Virus record (IMG/VR): IMGVR_UViG_3300035688_000306
Span: 1 to 34,293 of that record
Strand: one strand, 5' to 3'
Length of the DNA stretch: 34,293 bases
From: a virus
Shown: piece by piece, positions 1-8,130 of the stretch
How the letters are laid out: each line of letters opens with the position of its first letter
Position numbering within the stretch: the first letter of the stretch is position 1
Notes under the pieces: model-generated
The model's input: the letters and a program-made list of their open reading frames with translations, nothing else
Database searches by the model: none
What the model was told of the DNA's origin: nothing
Program-made: the position numbers and the translations under genes

Positions 1-127
1 GTTTAAGGTGAAAACAAAAAATGTCAGAAAAAAAGATTGTTGCAGAAGCAAAAACAGGCGACGGTACAGTGATAGAGATTAATCTGCCCGAAATAGACAA
101 GACCATTCAGAAACTTGTTGAGGAAAG
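1..127. repeat. Left copy of exact 127-bp terminal repeat
   Basis: Bases 1-127 are identical to 34020-34146. The repeat covers the ribosome site and the first 35 codons of the MCP gene. From base 128 the two copies differ: four third-position silent changes, then about thirty mismatches in all over the remaining 147 comparable bases. The length of 127 equals a common maximal k-mer in short-read metagenome assembly, so the repeat probably marks a circular assembly graph with a variant branch rather than a biological repeat. The last point is inference. Confidence 0.85.
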
Positions 128-1130
128 CCCGAAACTTAAAGAATACTTTGAAGAACTGAAGGAATACAAAGCTAAGAAGGCAGAGGGCAAAGGCGTTGTA
201 GAATCAATGGGAACCGACAAAAAGACCAAACTTGTTGAAGCATTGAAAAACGTTAGAACCGCCGATATTAAGGAACAGTGGACAGTTGTGGTTCCAAGCG
301 GCACAGCCTACGAAGTCGCTGGCAACCTACGTGCCTACGTATTCGTCAGTGATGTTGTACAGGGCAAACAAGGCGAAACCGTCAACATTCCATATGTGAA
401 AGACTTTGATTTCGTGCAGATCACGCCTGAAGCAGACTCGCTGACGGAAGCCACAAGCATAATCAGCACTTTAACCACCACACTGAAGGAAGCAGGAAAG
501 TACACTCAAGTGCCATACGCCGACATTGAAATGATTGACAGTAACTTGCTCGACGAGCTTAACCAACGATTCGTCAGAGCAGCAGTAAGGTCAGAAGACT
601 TAAACCTCATCACAGAAATCGGCACAAAAGCCACCACAGCCTACGCGGGAATCATTGACGGCCAAAGTGACACCGCTGCGTTCTACGCACGATACATTCC
701 AGAAGCAATCGGCAAACTCTTGATGGCAGGCAAAGACGTTCATCCCGGCGAACTTATCCTATACATAAACGGCGAACCATACGCGACGTTGCTTGAAGAA
801 TTAAGCGCAAGCTCACCCCAAGCATTCGCTGTGGGGCAACCGCTCAAATCAGGCGTCCTCACCGAGTACATGGGCGTTAAAATCGTTGTGGGCGGTTACC
901 AGACAGGAAGCCACATGACCACAAGCACAGACACAGGAACACACTTGCAAGCTTTCCTGATGCGTCCCAAACGTGCATTAGCGTTATGTCCAAAACGTGA
1001 ACTTCTAATTGAAACTGACAGGCTGATTAAAGAACGAGTGCTAAAGATTGTTGGCAGCCACACTTTCGGCGTTGTCGCCATCGACTTAAAAGAAATAGTG
1101 CCAATCTTCACAAACCTAACCAAGGCTTAA
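21..1130 (+). CDS. HK97-fold major capsid protein
   Basis: This 369-residue protein most likely builds the icosahedral head shell. Residues 1-60 are charged and helical, with many Lys and Glu, as in the scaffold-like delta region of HK97-type capsid proteins. The remainder has the usual E-loop/P-domain/A-domain texture: alternating beta strands, a long helix near residues 175-200 (LLDELNQRFVRAAVRSEDL) and the strand-rich ending typical of this family. A ribosome site (AAGGTG) lies 10 bases before the ATG. On a circular map the gene directly follows the protease/scaffold gene that ends at 33908, the standard head-gene order. A hairpin and T-tract follow the stop. Family assignment rests on length, texture and position, not on a search. 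Confidence 0.85.
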   Translation: MSEKKIVAEAKTGDGTVIEINLPEIDKTIQKLVEESPKLKEYFEELKEYKAKKAEGKGVVESMGTDKKTKLVEALKNVRTADIKEQWTVVVPSGTAYEVAGNLRAYVFVSDVVQGKQGETVNIPYVKDFDFVQITPEADSLTEATSIISTLTTTLKEAGKYTQVPYADIEMIDSNLLDELNQRFVRAAVRSEDLNLITEIGTKATTAYAGIIDGQSDTAAFYARYIPEAIGKLLMAGKDVHPGELILYINGEPYATLLEELSASSPQAFAVGQPLKSGVLTEYMGVKIVVGGYQTGSHMTTSTDTGTHLQAFLMRPKRALALCPKRELLIETDRLIKERVLKIVGSHTFGVVAIDLKEIVPIFTNLTKA

Positions 1131-1149
1131 ACCTAGTTTGTCGCATACT

Positions 1150-1172
1150 GAAACCCCAGTTTCCCCCTTTTT
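1150..1172 (+). terminator. Hairpin plus T-tract after MCP gene
   Basis: GAAAC (1150-1154) pairs with GTTTC (1159-1163) around a CCCA loop. Four C and five T residues (1168-1172) follow. The element lies 20 bases beyond the MCP stop and before the next ribosome site. It could lower read-through from the highly expressed capsid gene into the sugar-enzyme cassette. The stem is short, so the T-tract may matter more. Confidence 0.5.
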
Positions 1173-1187
1173 AAGGAAGAACAATAT

Positions 1188-1877
1188 ATGAAAGACAAAC
1201 AAGTTCATGCCGTACTAAATTTATACAATGACCGCGCATTCTTAGGCGCTTGCTTGGAAAGTTTAAAAGGCAACGTGGACTCCATCATAGTTGCTGACGG
1301 CGCATATGAACTGTACCTAAAACAGTACAGGCAATATCATCCTGATGCTCAACCATGGACAACCGATGGCAGTTTAGAAATCATTAAAGCTTTCAAGGAT
1401 TTGCCGCCAGTTAAAATAATAGAGTGTCCAGATGGTAAGCCGTGGCTAAACCAATGCGTGAAACGCACAGCCCTCATTGACGCGGTTCCAACAGGCGATT
1501 GGCTAGTGATAATTGACGCTGACAACATGCTCGTAGGCAATGTGGGCGAAGGCTTATATGAAATTCAAACCAGCGGCTGCGTAGTTGGCGGAACACCCTA
1601 CTACAATCCAGGATTACACACATCTTCACTGCGGACTTATTGGCATCCTTGGATTTACCAGAAAAGCGACGGAATGCACTATGACATGACACACTGGTTT
1701 CTACAGGACAAACATGGCAGAATAATTGAGCACACTTACCCCGTTTACTGGACTCAAAAATTTGTTTATGTTCACTTCAAAGCATTCAAGCTTCGAGAAA
1801 GGCTTCAGCCCCACGAGGACTACATGGACATTCTTGGTCCAAGAGGTTGGTTAGAGCCTGTAAAGGCGAAAAAATAA
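1188..1877 (+). CDS. GT-A (family 2-like) glycosyltransferase
   Basis: Predicted nucleotide-sugar glycosyltransferase of 229 residues. The N-terminus (VLNLYNDRAFLGACLESL) and following strand (SIIVADGAY) fit the nucleotide-binding half of the GT-A fold. A DxD-type metal site, IIDADNM, lies at residues 108-114 (Asp110, Asp112). The C-terminus, with HFKAFKLRERLQPHEDY, resembles the lid of small GT2 enzymes. The start has AAGGAAG 8 bases upstream. It is the first of five enzymes ending at 6037 that look like a glycan-building set, probably acting in the host cytoplasm on virion proteins or a host surface glycan. Acceptor and sugar are unknown. Confidence 0.8.
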   Translation: MKDKQVHAVLNLYNDRAFLGACLESLKGNVDSIIVADGAYELYLKQYRQYHPDAQPWTTDGSLEIIKAFKDLPPVKIIECPDGKPWLNQCVKRTALIDAVPTGDWLVIIDADNMLVGNVGEGLYEIQTSGCVVGGTPYYNPGLHTSSLRTYWHPWIYQKSDGMHYDMTHWFLQDKHGRIIEHTYPVYWTQKFVYVHFKAFKLRERLQPHEDYMDILGPRGWLEPVKAKK

Positions 1878-2575
1878 TGCAAGAAACAGTTAAGAAGTCA
1901 GACCGTGAAGCATGGTCTACGCTTAACTTAGGCAGAATGTTGTTCACTACAATGCCCGACTATGATCGTGCAGTCGCCGATGTGCTATGCCAACTGATTC
2001 AGCATAATAAGGAAACGATTGTCGAGTTAGGCTGTGGCGATGGCATCTGGCTAGAGTTTCTCGCAAGACTGTTTCCTGAAAAGAAATTCGTAGGCATCGA
2101 ATGGAACAAGCAGATACTATCGTATGCACGAGAAAAACGGCTTAAAGGCTTCAAAAACGTAGAGTTACACCAGAAGGACGCGACCAAATTCTTTGTGGAT
2201 TGCGACATGTTTTACGGTTTCGGCTTTATAGAGCATTTCAGTAATCCTGTTGAAGTTTTGAGAAAATGGACTGAGCATTTGTCGCCTAACGGCTTCGCAG
2301 TTTTAACCGTGCCGAACCTTCTCAACTCAATTTATGCTAGCAGAAGATTTAGTTTGCCCCTTCAGGAGATTCTCTACAAGAATGAAGTATCCACCGACGT
2401 TTACGGGTTGACAAAACTGTGGAGCCATAACACTTTCATCAAGAAAATCATGGATGCAGGCTTAGAAATACTGCATTTCAGGGTTATTGACGAGTTGGAA
2501 AATGAGAAGCCGTTGTTGGCTGTAGCGTTTAAACGACCCGTAAAAGAGGTGAAAAAATGGATAAAGACGAATTAA
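1877..2575 (+). CDS. Class I SAM-dependent methyltransferase
   Basis: A 232-residue methyltransferase starting at the ATG that overlaps the preceding stop (TAATG). Motif I is ELGCGDG at residues 50-56, the ribose-binding acidic residue is Glu75 in GIEWN, and a motif-II/IV region reads DMFYGFGFIEHF, followed by LSPNGFAVLTVPN as in Methyltransf_11/23-type sugar or small-molecule enzymes. Position between two glycosyltransferase genes suggests methylation of a glycan or of a sugar intermediate. A start 30 bases earlier is possible but lacks the tight stop-start coupling seen throughout this genome. Confidence 0.8.
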   Translation: MQETVKKSDREAWSTLNLGRMLFTTMPDYDRAVADVLCQLIQHNKETIVELGCGDGIWLEFLARLFPEKKFVGIEWNKQILSYAREKRLKGFKNVELHQKDATKFFVDCDMFYGFGFIEHFSNPVEVLRKWTEHLSPNGFAVLTVPNLLNSIYASRRFSLPLQEILYKNEVSTDVYGLTKLWSHNTFIKKIMDAGLEILHFRVIDELENEKPLLAVAFKRPVKEVKKWIKTN

Positions 2576-2856
2576 CGAAATGGATGAAAAATCATGGGAT
2601 AGACCAGCAACTTCGCGTGTGGGTGGCAAACGACATTGTTGGACTGAATGACTACACTATTCTTGAAGACTTAGTTACTACTGGAGTGTCAACTATTTCT
2701 ATAACGTTGAACCCTCAGAGCGGTCAACTTAGCTTCGCCAAAAATGAACCAGTGAAAATCGTTACGCCAGAGCCTATCCTTCCACATGTAGAAGTGGAAC
2801 CCGTTGAAACTCCATCCATTAAACCTAGGAGAAAATCAAAATTTGAAGATACTTAA
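2557..2856 (+). CDS. Hypothetical protein in glycan cassette
   Basis: A 99-residue protein with no recognised family. The first 45 residues look like a compact helical/strand domain (DELTKWMKNHG, LNDYTILEDLV). The last 30 are proline-rich and end basic (KPRRKSK), suggesting a disordered tail. A strong ribosome site (GAGGTG) precedes the ATG, and the gene overlaps the methyltransferase by 19 bases and the next gene's start by 14. It may be an adaptor for the enzymes around it; that is only a guess from position. Confidence 0.6.
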   Translation: MDKDELTKWMKNHGIDQQLRVWVANDIVGLNDYTILEDLVTTGVSTISITLNPQSGQLSFAKNEPVKIVTPEPILPHVEVEPVETPSIKPRRKSKFEDT

Positions 2857-3826
2857 CTTAAGTTTCAGCGACTTCGGCGGCGTAGCCTTCACGTTAAGCC
2901 ATGCCATGAACAAATATCATCCTGAACATTCAACCATAAACCTGCGCAGTCACAGCAGCTTTAACTATCCAACCATCGCGGAAATGCGAGATTACGATTT
3001 GAAATTATGCCGCAAAATCATCATGAAAGCCGACGTGATCCTATTCCATAGCGCAATAAGACCTTTCTTCCAAGGACTACACTTCAAACCTAAAGACATA
3101 CGCGACAAGAAGAAAATAATCTATTTCTTAGGTTCCGAACTCAGGCAAGTAGGTCCGCAACTGTTTGACCAAGCCAGAAAGTACCTTGGCAATTTTCAAG
3201 CTTTAATTGACATTCCAGACTTGTTCTTCTACACGAAAGAGAAAGTGAAGTGGCTTCCAAGTTGCAGGAGCTTCAGCGAAATCAGTAACATGTATGGCAG
3301 ATGCAACCAAGACACTAAAGCCCTAGAACAGTTTGAAGTGCCAAGGAAAAAAGTGATTTTCTGCCATGCGCCTTCCGACGAGTACAAGAAAGGAACAGAA
3401 TCATTCAGTAAAGTAATCACTGATGTTATGAAACTGAATCCAAACGTGAATTACATGCCCATCCGCAACCAAACATGGGCCAGTTGCCTGCAATCGTTAA
3501 GCATGGCAGACGTAGTATTTGACAGTGATCCGCCATTCGAGTATTCCTATGGCATGATAAGTGTCGAAGCCTCAATTTTCAAGATTCCAGTTGTCACAAA
3601 AATAAGCAACCGAGTAATCAAAAAAATCCATGAGGAAACAGGTTTGAACAGTCCCTTCATAACCTTTAGGGATGAGGATGACCTGTTTGAAAAGGCTTAC
3701 AGGCTGGGCAAGGATGAGGAAACGCGTAGAATGTTTGGAGAGATGACATACCGATACTGCAAACGATTGCATGATGAGAAGCCAGTAGCAGATAAGCTCC
3801 TCAGAATAATTGGTGAAATGGATTGA
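2843..3826 (+). CDS. GT-B glycosyltransferase (GT4-like)
   Basis: Predicted glycosyltransferase of the two-Rossmann GT-B type. The N-terminus (LKILNLSFSDFGGVAFTLS) matches the opening strand and glycine loop of GT4 enzymes. The C-terminal half has a strand KKVIFCHAPS followed by KGTESF, and a donor-site stretch (FEYSYGMISVEASIFKIPVV) where the conserved glutamate of the family is expected. I chose the TTG at 2843 because GGAG lies 11 bases upstream and the protein then begins exactly at the first strand. An ATG at 2804 is possible but would overlap the previous gene by 53 bases. Together with the GT-A enzyme it could extend a short glycan. Confidence 0.75.
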   Translation: MKILNLSFSDFGGVAFTLSHAMNKYHPEHSTINLRSHSSFNYPTIAEMRDYDLKLCRKIIMKADVILFHSAIRPFFQGLHFKPKDIRDKKKIIYFLGSELRQVGPQLFDQARKYLGNFQALIDIPDLFFYTKEKVKWLPSCRSFSEISNMYGRCNQDTKALEQFEVPRKKVIFCHAPSDEYKKGTESFSKVITDVMKLNPNVNYMPIRNQTWASCLQSLSMADVVFDSDPPFEYSYGMISVEASIFKIPVVTKISNRVIKKIHEETGLNSPFITFRDEDDLFEKAYRLGKDEETRRMFGEMTYRYCKRLHDEKPVADKLLRIIGEMD

Positions 3827-5067
3827 AACTCACGCTTATAAGACCATTTTATCATAGCATTTGGGAAAGCTTAGCGTGCGGATATATTGGCAGTTATTTA
3901 AAGGAATACTATCATGAAAAACCTTTGGAGCTACAGTTTTTTGATGGTTTCTTCGACAGTGATGAGGTAATTATTAAAGGTTCCGTAGATTCCGACTTCG
4001 TAGGATTTTCATGTACTTCCCCACAAATGAAGCATGCTTTGCGATTGGCTTGGAAAATCAAAGAGCGAAATCCGAAGGTGCAAACCGTTTTTGGTGGGCA
4101 TCATCCTTCAAGCCTTCAACGTGAAACTTTAGCCTATCCGCAAGTGGATATGGTTGTTGTTGGAGAGGGCGAAGTAGGACTACCAATGATACTTAGGCAT
4201 CCGAAAGACAAAACCGTTTATTTACCGCCGCCTATAGAAAACTTAGATATTATTCCTTTCCCAGATCGTAAACTGATTCATCAAGAGAGAACTTTAGCAT
4301 TAACTGAAAAGAACGATGGAGAACGTATAGCCTCTATGTTAAGTGGCAGAGTTTGCCCTTTCCATTGTGTTTTCTGCACTGGCGACCATGATGTTTTTGG
4401 AAATGTAGTTAGGAAACGTAGTGTGGAGAATGTTTTAGCTGAAATGCAACAGTTAATTAGTCAATGGAACATAGATTTTGTCAAGTTTGCAGATGCAGAA
4501 ATCAACACCACCTTGGAGTGGCTTAGAGAATTCTGCCGTGAAAAGATTGAGCGGGGCATAACAGTGCCTTGGGGTGGCAATATTCATGCGGCAATAATGG
4601 ATAAGCCTACGTTGGAACTTATGAAGAAGGCGAATTGCCGAGAAATCTGGATTGGTTGCGAATCTGGTTCGCCACACATCTTAAAGGAAATGGGAAAAGC
4701 CATAACAATCAAACAGATCAAACATGTGTTTACGTGGGCAAAGGAAGTTGGGATACGAAGACGTGCTTATTTCATGGTTGGTTTTCCCTCTGAAACACGA
4801 AGTGACTTTGACTTAACTCTGAAGTTGGCAGATGAGATTGACGCTGACACGTATGGCATGACAGTTCTCTGCCCTTATCCTGGAACTGCAGTCTATTCGG
4901 GGAAGTATGTGGATGTTGATTGGAGTTTAACTGACGAGTATAGTAATGATTTCTGGATAACAGACTCTTTTTCAAATGAAGAGTTGAAACAGTTACAAAG
5001 CGAATTTACCAAAAAGTTTCAAGATAGACTGTGTATTAGACAATCAAAAACCGTTCTAGCTTCATGA
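3823..5067 (+). CDS. B12-binding-type radical SAM enzyme
   Basis: A 414-residue enzyme with two parts. Residues 1-130 form a Rossmann-like B12-binding-type domain (VFGGHHPSS about 89-97; VVVGEGE 111-117). The radical SAM barrel follows, with the cluster motif CPFHCVFC (Cys178, Cys182, Cys185, the CX3CX2C spacing). WIGCESGSP and MVGFPSET are typical later barrel strands. Such enzymes perform methylations, epimerisations or rearrangements on unactivated carbons. The start is a TTG overlapping the previous stop (TTGA), with GGTG upstream. Beside glycosyltransferases and an aminotransferase it probably modifies a sugar. Whether cobalamin is actually bound cannot be told, since no DxHxxG motif is evident. 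Confidence 0.85.
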   Translation: MKLTLIRPFYHSIWESLACGYIGSYLKEYYHEKPLELQFFDGFFDSDEVIIKGSVDSDFVGFSCTSPQMKHALRLAWKIKERNPKVQTVFGGHHPSSLQRETLAYPQVDMVVVGEGEVGLPMILRHPKDKTVYLPPPIENLDIIPFPDRKLIHQERTLALTEKNDGERIASMLSGRVCPFHCVFCTGDHDVFGNVVRKRSVENVLAEMQQLISQWNIDFVKFADAEINTTLEWLREFCREKIERGITVPWGGNIHAAIMDKPTLELMKKANCREIWIGCESGSPHILKEMGKAITIKQIKHVFTWAKEVGIRRRAYFMVGFPSETRSDFDLTLKLADEIDADTYGMTVLCPYPGTAVYSGKYVDVDWSLTDEYSNDFWITDSFSNEELKQLQSEFTKKFQDRLCIRQSKTVLAS

Positions 5068-5086
5068 AGATAATTGAGGAAATGAA

Positions 5087-6037
5087 TTGACCATTCTAGA
5101 GACTGAGCAGAAGCAGATTCCTTTTTATGTTCTGCCTAAACTGTCTGAATCGCAGATTGAACATATTACGAATGAAGTTGCCAAAGTCATGCGAACAGGT
5201 CAGATTACAAACGGATTGAATGTTAGGCAACTGGAAGAGAGAACTAAGCAGTTACACGGTGTAGACTATGCTGTTGCGTGTTCATCAGCAACTCAAGCCA
5301 TGTGGATTGCGTTGAAAACCCTTAAAATAAAAGCTATAATGGTTCAAGCCTTCACTTGGAAAAGCCTTCAATACATACTGCCTTCTGAGACTTTCTATTG
5401 TGACATAAATAAAAACACTTGGCTTATGAATCAACAAAGCAATGATTTAAATGCCTTAATAGTCACGCATACTTTCGGCAACACAGATTTAGCAGAACAA
5501 AATAGTGAGAATCAGACAATAATTTATGATGGCGCTTACTCGTTAGGCGCGGATTTGCCAGAAATTGGCGATGCAACTGTCCTAAGCTTGACAGCGACCA
5601 AAACTGTAACTTCATGTGAAGGCGGATTAATCCTCACAAACAACCGTAAACTAGCAAACGAAGCTGAAGAAATAAGAGATAAATGCAGTCGCATGTCAGA
5701 ACTGAACGCAATCGTAGGCTTAACATATTGTGGTATGCTTGATGAAATTCTAGCTAAGAAAAAGCGCATTTTCGATTATTACAATGCTCATTTGCCGTTC
5801 CGAAGCCAGAAAACATCAAGATATGGCACAAACTATGGGTTCTACGGTTGCCTAGTTCCTAATCGGGATGTGTTACTTGACAACTTGAAACGTAAGGTGG
5901 ATGTGCGAATCCGATATGAACCATTGCAAAAAGGGTTTCCAGCAACTGATGAGATTGCGTCTAAGATTGTTATTCTTCCATGCTATCCAGATTTAGACCC
6001 GTCAACCGTTGTGAATTATGTTAATGAGGTGACTTAA
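5087..6037 (+). CDS. DegT/DnrJ/EryC1 sugar aminotransferase
   Basis: A 316-residue fold-type I PLP enzyme, somewhat shorter than the usual 360-390 residues. Motifs in order: ITNGLNVRQLE (substrate entry region), CSSATQAMWIAL (cofactor phosphate loop), IIYDGAYSLGA with Asp148 for the pyridine nitrogen, and the Schiff-base region TATKTVTSCEGG with Lys172. Key residues appear intact, so it may be active in converting a keto-sugar nucleotide to an amino-sugar. Start is TTG 5087 with GAGG 7 bases upstream. It closes the sugar cassette. The shortened C-terminal part may narrow or change the substrate pocket. Confidence 0.85.
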   Translation: MTILETEQKQIPFYVLPKLSESQIEHITNEVAKVMRTGQITNGLNVRQLEERTKQLHGVDYAVACSSATQAMWIALKTLKIKAIMVQAFTWKSLQYILPSETFYCDINKNTWLMNQQSNDLNALIVTHTFGNTDLAEQNSENQTIIYDGAYSLGADLPEIGDATVLSLTATKTVTSCEGGLILTNNRKLANEAEEIRDKCSRMSELNAIVGLTYCGMLDEILAKKKRIFDYYNAHLPFRSQKTSRYGTNYGFYGCLVPNRDVLLDNLKRKVDVRIRYEPLQKGFPATDEIASKIVILPCYPDLDPSTVVNYVNEVT

Positions 6038-6040
6038 AAA

Positions 6041-6310
6041 TTGGGAACTGATAAACCAGAAAGTTTGTTGAAAGGTAAAGACATTAAGTTTGGAGCTTGG
6101 AAAGTCTACGAGCTAGAAATGAACAATGGCGATTATGCAACGCTTGACGATTTTGACAGCAGTAAAACCTTGGATATTGCTACGATGGTGAAGAAAGACA
6201 CGAGGACAAGCGTAACCGTGACTATCCTGTTGAATAAGGTGACAGTGGCTGATGCTGGAGTAACTGTGACTACGCCTGTCTTGTTGTTTGCGGTGGGGAT
6301 ACCAACCTAA
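6041..6310 (+). CDS. Hypothetical small structural protein
   Basis: An 89-residue protein starting at TTG 6041 behind GAGGTGA with 8-base spacing. The C-terminal half is rich in alternating Thr/Val (SVTVTILLNKVTVADAG), which points to a small beta domain. It lies between the sugar cassette and the fibre cluster and overlaps the next start (TAATG). It could be a small tail or decoration subunit, but no family is recognised. Confidence 0.55.
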   Translation: MGTDKPESLLKGKDIKFGAWKVYELEMNNGDYATLDDFDSSKTLDIATMVKKDTRTSVTVTILLNKVTVADAGVTVTTPVLLFAVGIPT

Positions 6311-6708
6311 TGGCATTAGAACAAGAATTTCTTGAGGCAGAACTGAAAAGGCAGAGGGCAGAAGAGAACAAAATTCGAAAAAATATGGGGTTGCCATCTG
6401 TTGAACAAGAGGAAATCATGCAAAAAGAAGCTCTCATAGAGAAAGACAAAAAGGAAAAAGAAACTCTTAAAGAAGCGATCCAAAATACAGTTGTTCAAAT
6501 TGAAAAGTTACAAAGTGAACTTGCCACTTTAAAGGTAAAACAAGATCAAACTGTGGAAAGTCAAGACCAACTTATGCAAAGAATCAACGATGTTGAACAG
6601 AATCTTAAGCAGCGAATTGACGCGATTATTGAGTTGAAACGAGACGAGTTAGAACTGATGAAGAAAACTCTGGGGAAGTTGAATCAGTATTTGGATGATT
6701 GGCTTTAA
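6310..6708 (+). CDS. Coiled-coil protein
   Basis: A 132-residue, strongly charged protein predicted from its heptad-like pattern to be almost entirely coiled coil (IEKLQSELATLKVKQDQ, INDVEQNLKQRIDAI). No signal peptide or membrane segment is visible. Next to fibre genes it could be a fibre shaft, a chaperone for fibre trimerisation, or a small scaffold. The family is not recognised. Confidence 0.6.
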   Translation: MALEQEFLEAELKRQRAEENKIRKNMGLPSVEQEEIMQKEALIEKDKKEKETLKEAIQNTVVQIEKLQSELATLKVKQDQTVESQDQLMQRINDVEQNLKQRIDAIIELKRDELELMKKTLGKLNQYLDDWL

Positions 6709-6756
6709 GGCTTCAAGTGAAACTTGGGAATTAACAATTGACGAGGAATTCAACTA

Positions 6757-7503
6757 ATGGACATACTTTGGCTTGATAAAAACTATGATCTTCACACACA
6801 TCCAAATGTAACCATTAAAACTGAGCATCACAGTCACACACATTTAAATGCTACTATTACGAGTACTTCAACTACTCATGACCACGAAGTAGAAACAGTT
6901 TATTACACTGTTTCCAACAAGTGCGGTTATAGTGGCGCAGCCAATCATAGCCACAAAATTACAACGAATGTTCAAGATGCTCATACTCATTCTATTGTGG
7001 TTAGTTTTGGGTCTGCAAATTTGGGTAGTCCCAACTGGTATGAGCATGTTCACAGTATAAGTCTTGTAAGTGAAGGTAATGGCGGAGCTTCGCATCAGCA
7101 TGGTGGAACAGTTACAAACAATAAATGTAGTGCTTGTTCTCCAGCAACTAATCACGCCCATGCCATTGGAACTATTTTAACAAGTGCTGGTGGTGGTGCA
7201 CACAGCGACCACACTGTTAGTGGCAACACGAATAATGCTGATGTGGGTGGAACGGCGGAAAGTCACGTTCACCCATTCAGTATAACATTGGGTTATGGCG
7301 GAGACCACTCTCATGACAGTTGGGCTGGCACTTCCGCATCTGGAAACTGTGTAAGAGGCTATGCACATACGCATAACGCTCCTTCTGTAGCTACTGACTC
7401 AATTACTCACACTCATTCTTTGTTGGGTAATTCGGGGGTTGGTGGTGAAGCGGCAACTGGTGGGCAACAATTATTCACTTTAATCAACCAGGAAGACTAC
7501 TAA
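6757..7503 (+). CDS. Histidine-rich HxH-repeat tail fibre or adhesin
   Basis: A 248-residue protein with about twelve HxH motifs (HTH, HSH, HDH, HVH, HQH, HAH) spread over almost the whole length, separated by short Thr/Ser/Gly-rich segments such as TITSTSTTHDH. One variant is HSDH. Known precedent: in the tip of phage T4 long tail fibre gp37, HxH motifs from three chains coordinate a row of iron ions and hold an extended needle together. By analogy this protein is probably a metal-threaded trimeric fibre. Cysteines at about residues 58, 123 and 126 could add further bonds. It lies just upstream of another fibre gene. Metal binding is inference from the motif pattern. Confidence 0.65.
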   Translation: MDILWLDKNYDLHTHPNVTIKTEHHSHTHLNATITSTSTTHDHEVETVYYTVSNKCGYSGAANHSHKITTNVQDAHTHSIVVSFGSANLGSPNWYEHVHSISLVSEGNGGASHQHGGTVTNNKCSACSPATNHAHAIGTILTSAGGGAHSDHTVSGNTNNADVGGTAESHVHPFSITLGYGGDHSHDSWAGTSASGNCVRGYAHTHNAPSVATDSITHTHSLLGNSGVGGEAATGGQQLFTLINQEDY

Positions 7504-7536
7504 ATGGGAAGCATTTACCTACGCAAGCCTTATTAA
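7504..7536 (+). pseudogene. Relic 5' end of fibre gene left by HNH insertion
   Basis: Directly after the previous stop lies an ATG followed by codons for MGSIYLRK, then PY and a stop. The same MGSIYLRK begins the intact gene at 8131. The eight codons match in amino acids after the start, but most differ silently in base sequence. This is the expected scar of a mobile HNH gene entering at codon 8 of the fibre gene, with the fibre start rebuilt downstream. As a ten-codon leader it ends 2 bases before the HNH ATG and could couple its translation. Confidence 0.7.
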
Positions 7537-7538
7537 CT

Positions 7539-8075
7539 ATGGATGATATTCCTTTACGTTTGATACCTTTGCGTCTCATTGATTTAGCTAACCAAAAAAT
7601 CGGCAAACTAACAGTTTTGGAAAGAACAGGGAATCAAGGAACAAGAGTTGTCTGGAAATGTCGTTGCGAATGTGGCAATATTGTAAATGTAACGGCACAT
7701 GAACTTCGTAATGGGCAAATATCATGTGGTTGTGCCCATACTGGTCGTCCTTCCAAACATGGTCTATCTAACAGCCATGAATACCATATTTGGGCAGATA
7801 TGCGGAGGCGATGCAAATCTCCAACAGCTTTTGCGTACGCTCGTTATGGAGGACGTGGTATCGTTGTCTGTGAACGATGGGATAAATCCTTTCTATCATT
7901 TATTCAGGATATGGGAAAACGACCGAGTCCACGACATACTCTTGATCGAATAAATAACGATGGGAACTATGAACCTTCAAACTGCCAATGGGCAACACGA
8001 AAAACGCAAGCGAATAATCGGCATAAGAGAGCATTGCCAAACCGAAGCATGATTAATGGCAGATTCATCAAATAA
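7539..8075 (+). CDS. HNH homing endonuclease
   Basis: A 178-residue free-standing HNH nuclease of the type common in phage genomes. N-terminal DLANQKIGKLTVLERTG begins a DNA-binding zinc-like domain with CRCECG and a second Cys pair (SCGC). The nuclease part has the residues expected in this family: HTLDRINNDGNYEPSNCQWAT, with ATRKTQANN after it. It has no convincing ribosome site and may be translated by coupling to the ten-codon relic leader. A T-rich stretch follows the stop. It probably cuts copies of the locus that lack it and spreads by repair. Confidence 0.88.
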   Translation: MDDIPLRLIPLRLIDLANQKIGKLTVLERTGNQGTRVVWKCRCECGNIVNVTAHELRNGQISCGCAHTGRPSKHGLSNSHEYHIWADMRRRCKSPTAFAYARYGGRGIVVCERWDKSFLSFIQDMGKRPSPRHTLDRINNDGNYEPSNCQWATRKTQANNRHKRALPNRSMINGRFIK

Positions 8076-8130
8076 TTTTTCTTAATCGTTGAAATCTCAA
8101 TCTTGGATATTCTACTGGAGGTATAGCAAA

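Noticed and set aside
6757-7503. CRISPR-like or DNA-repeat reading of the HxH gene
   Set aside because: The repeats exist at protein level with varied codons; no regular DNA repeat-spacer structure is present.
8089-8130. Upstream start of the fibre gene at 8089
   Set aside because: GGAGGT sits 8 bases before GTG 8131, and the relic copy shows that the protein begins MGSIYLRK.
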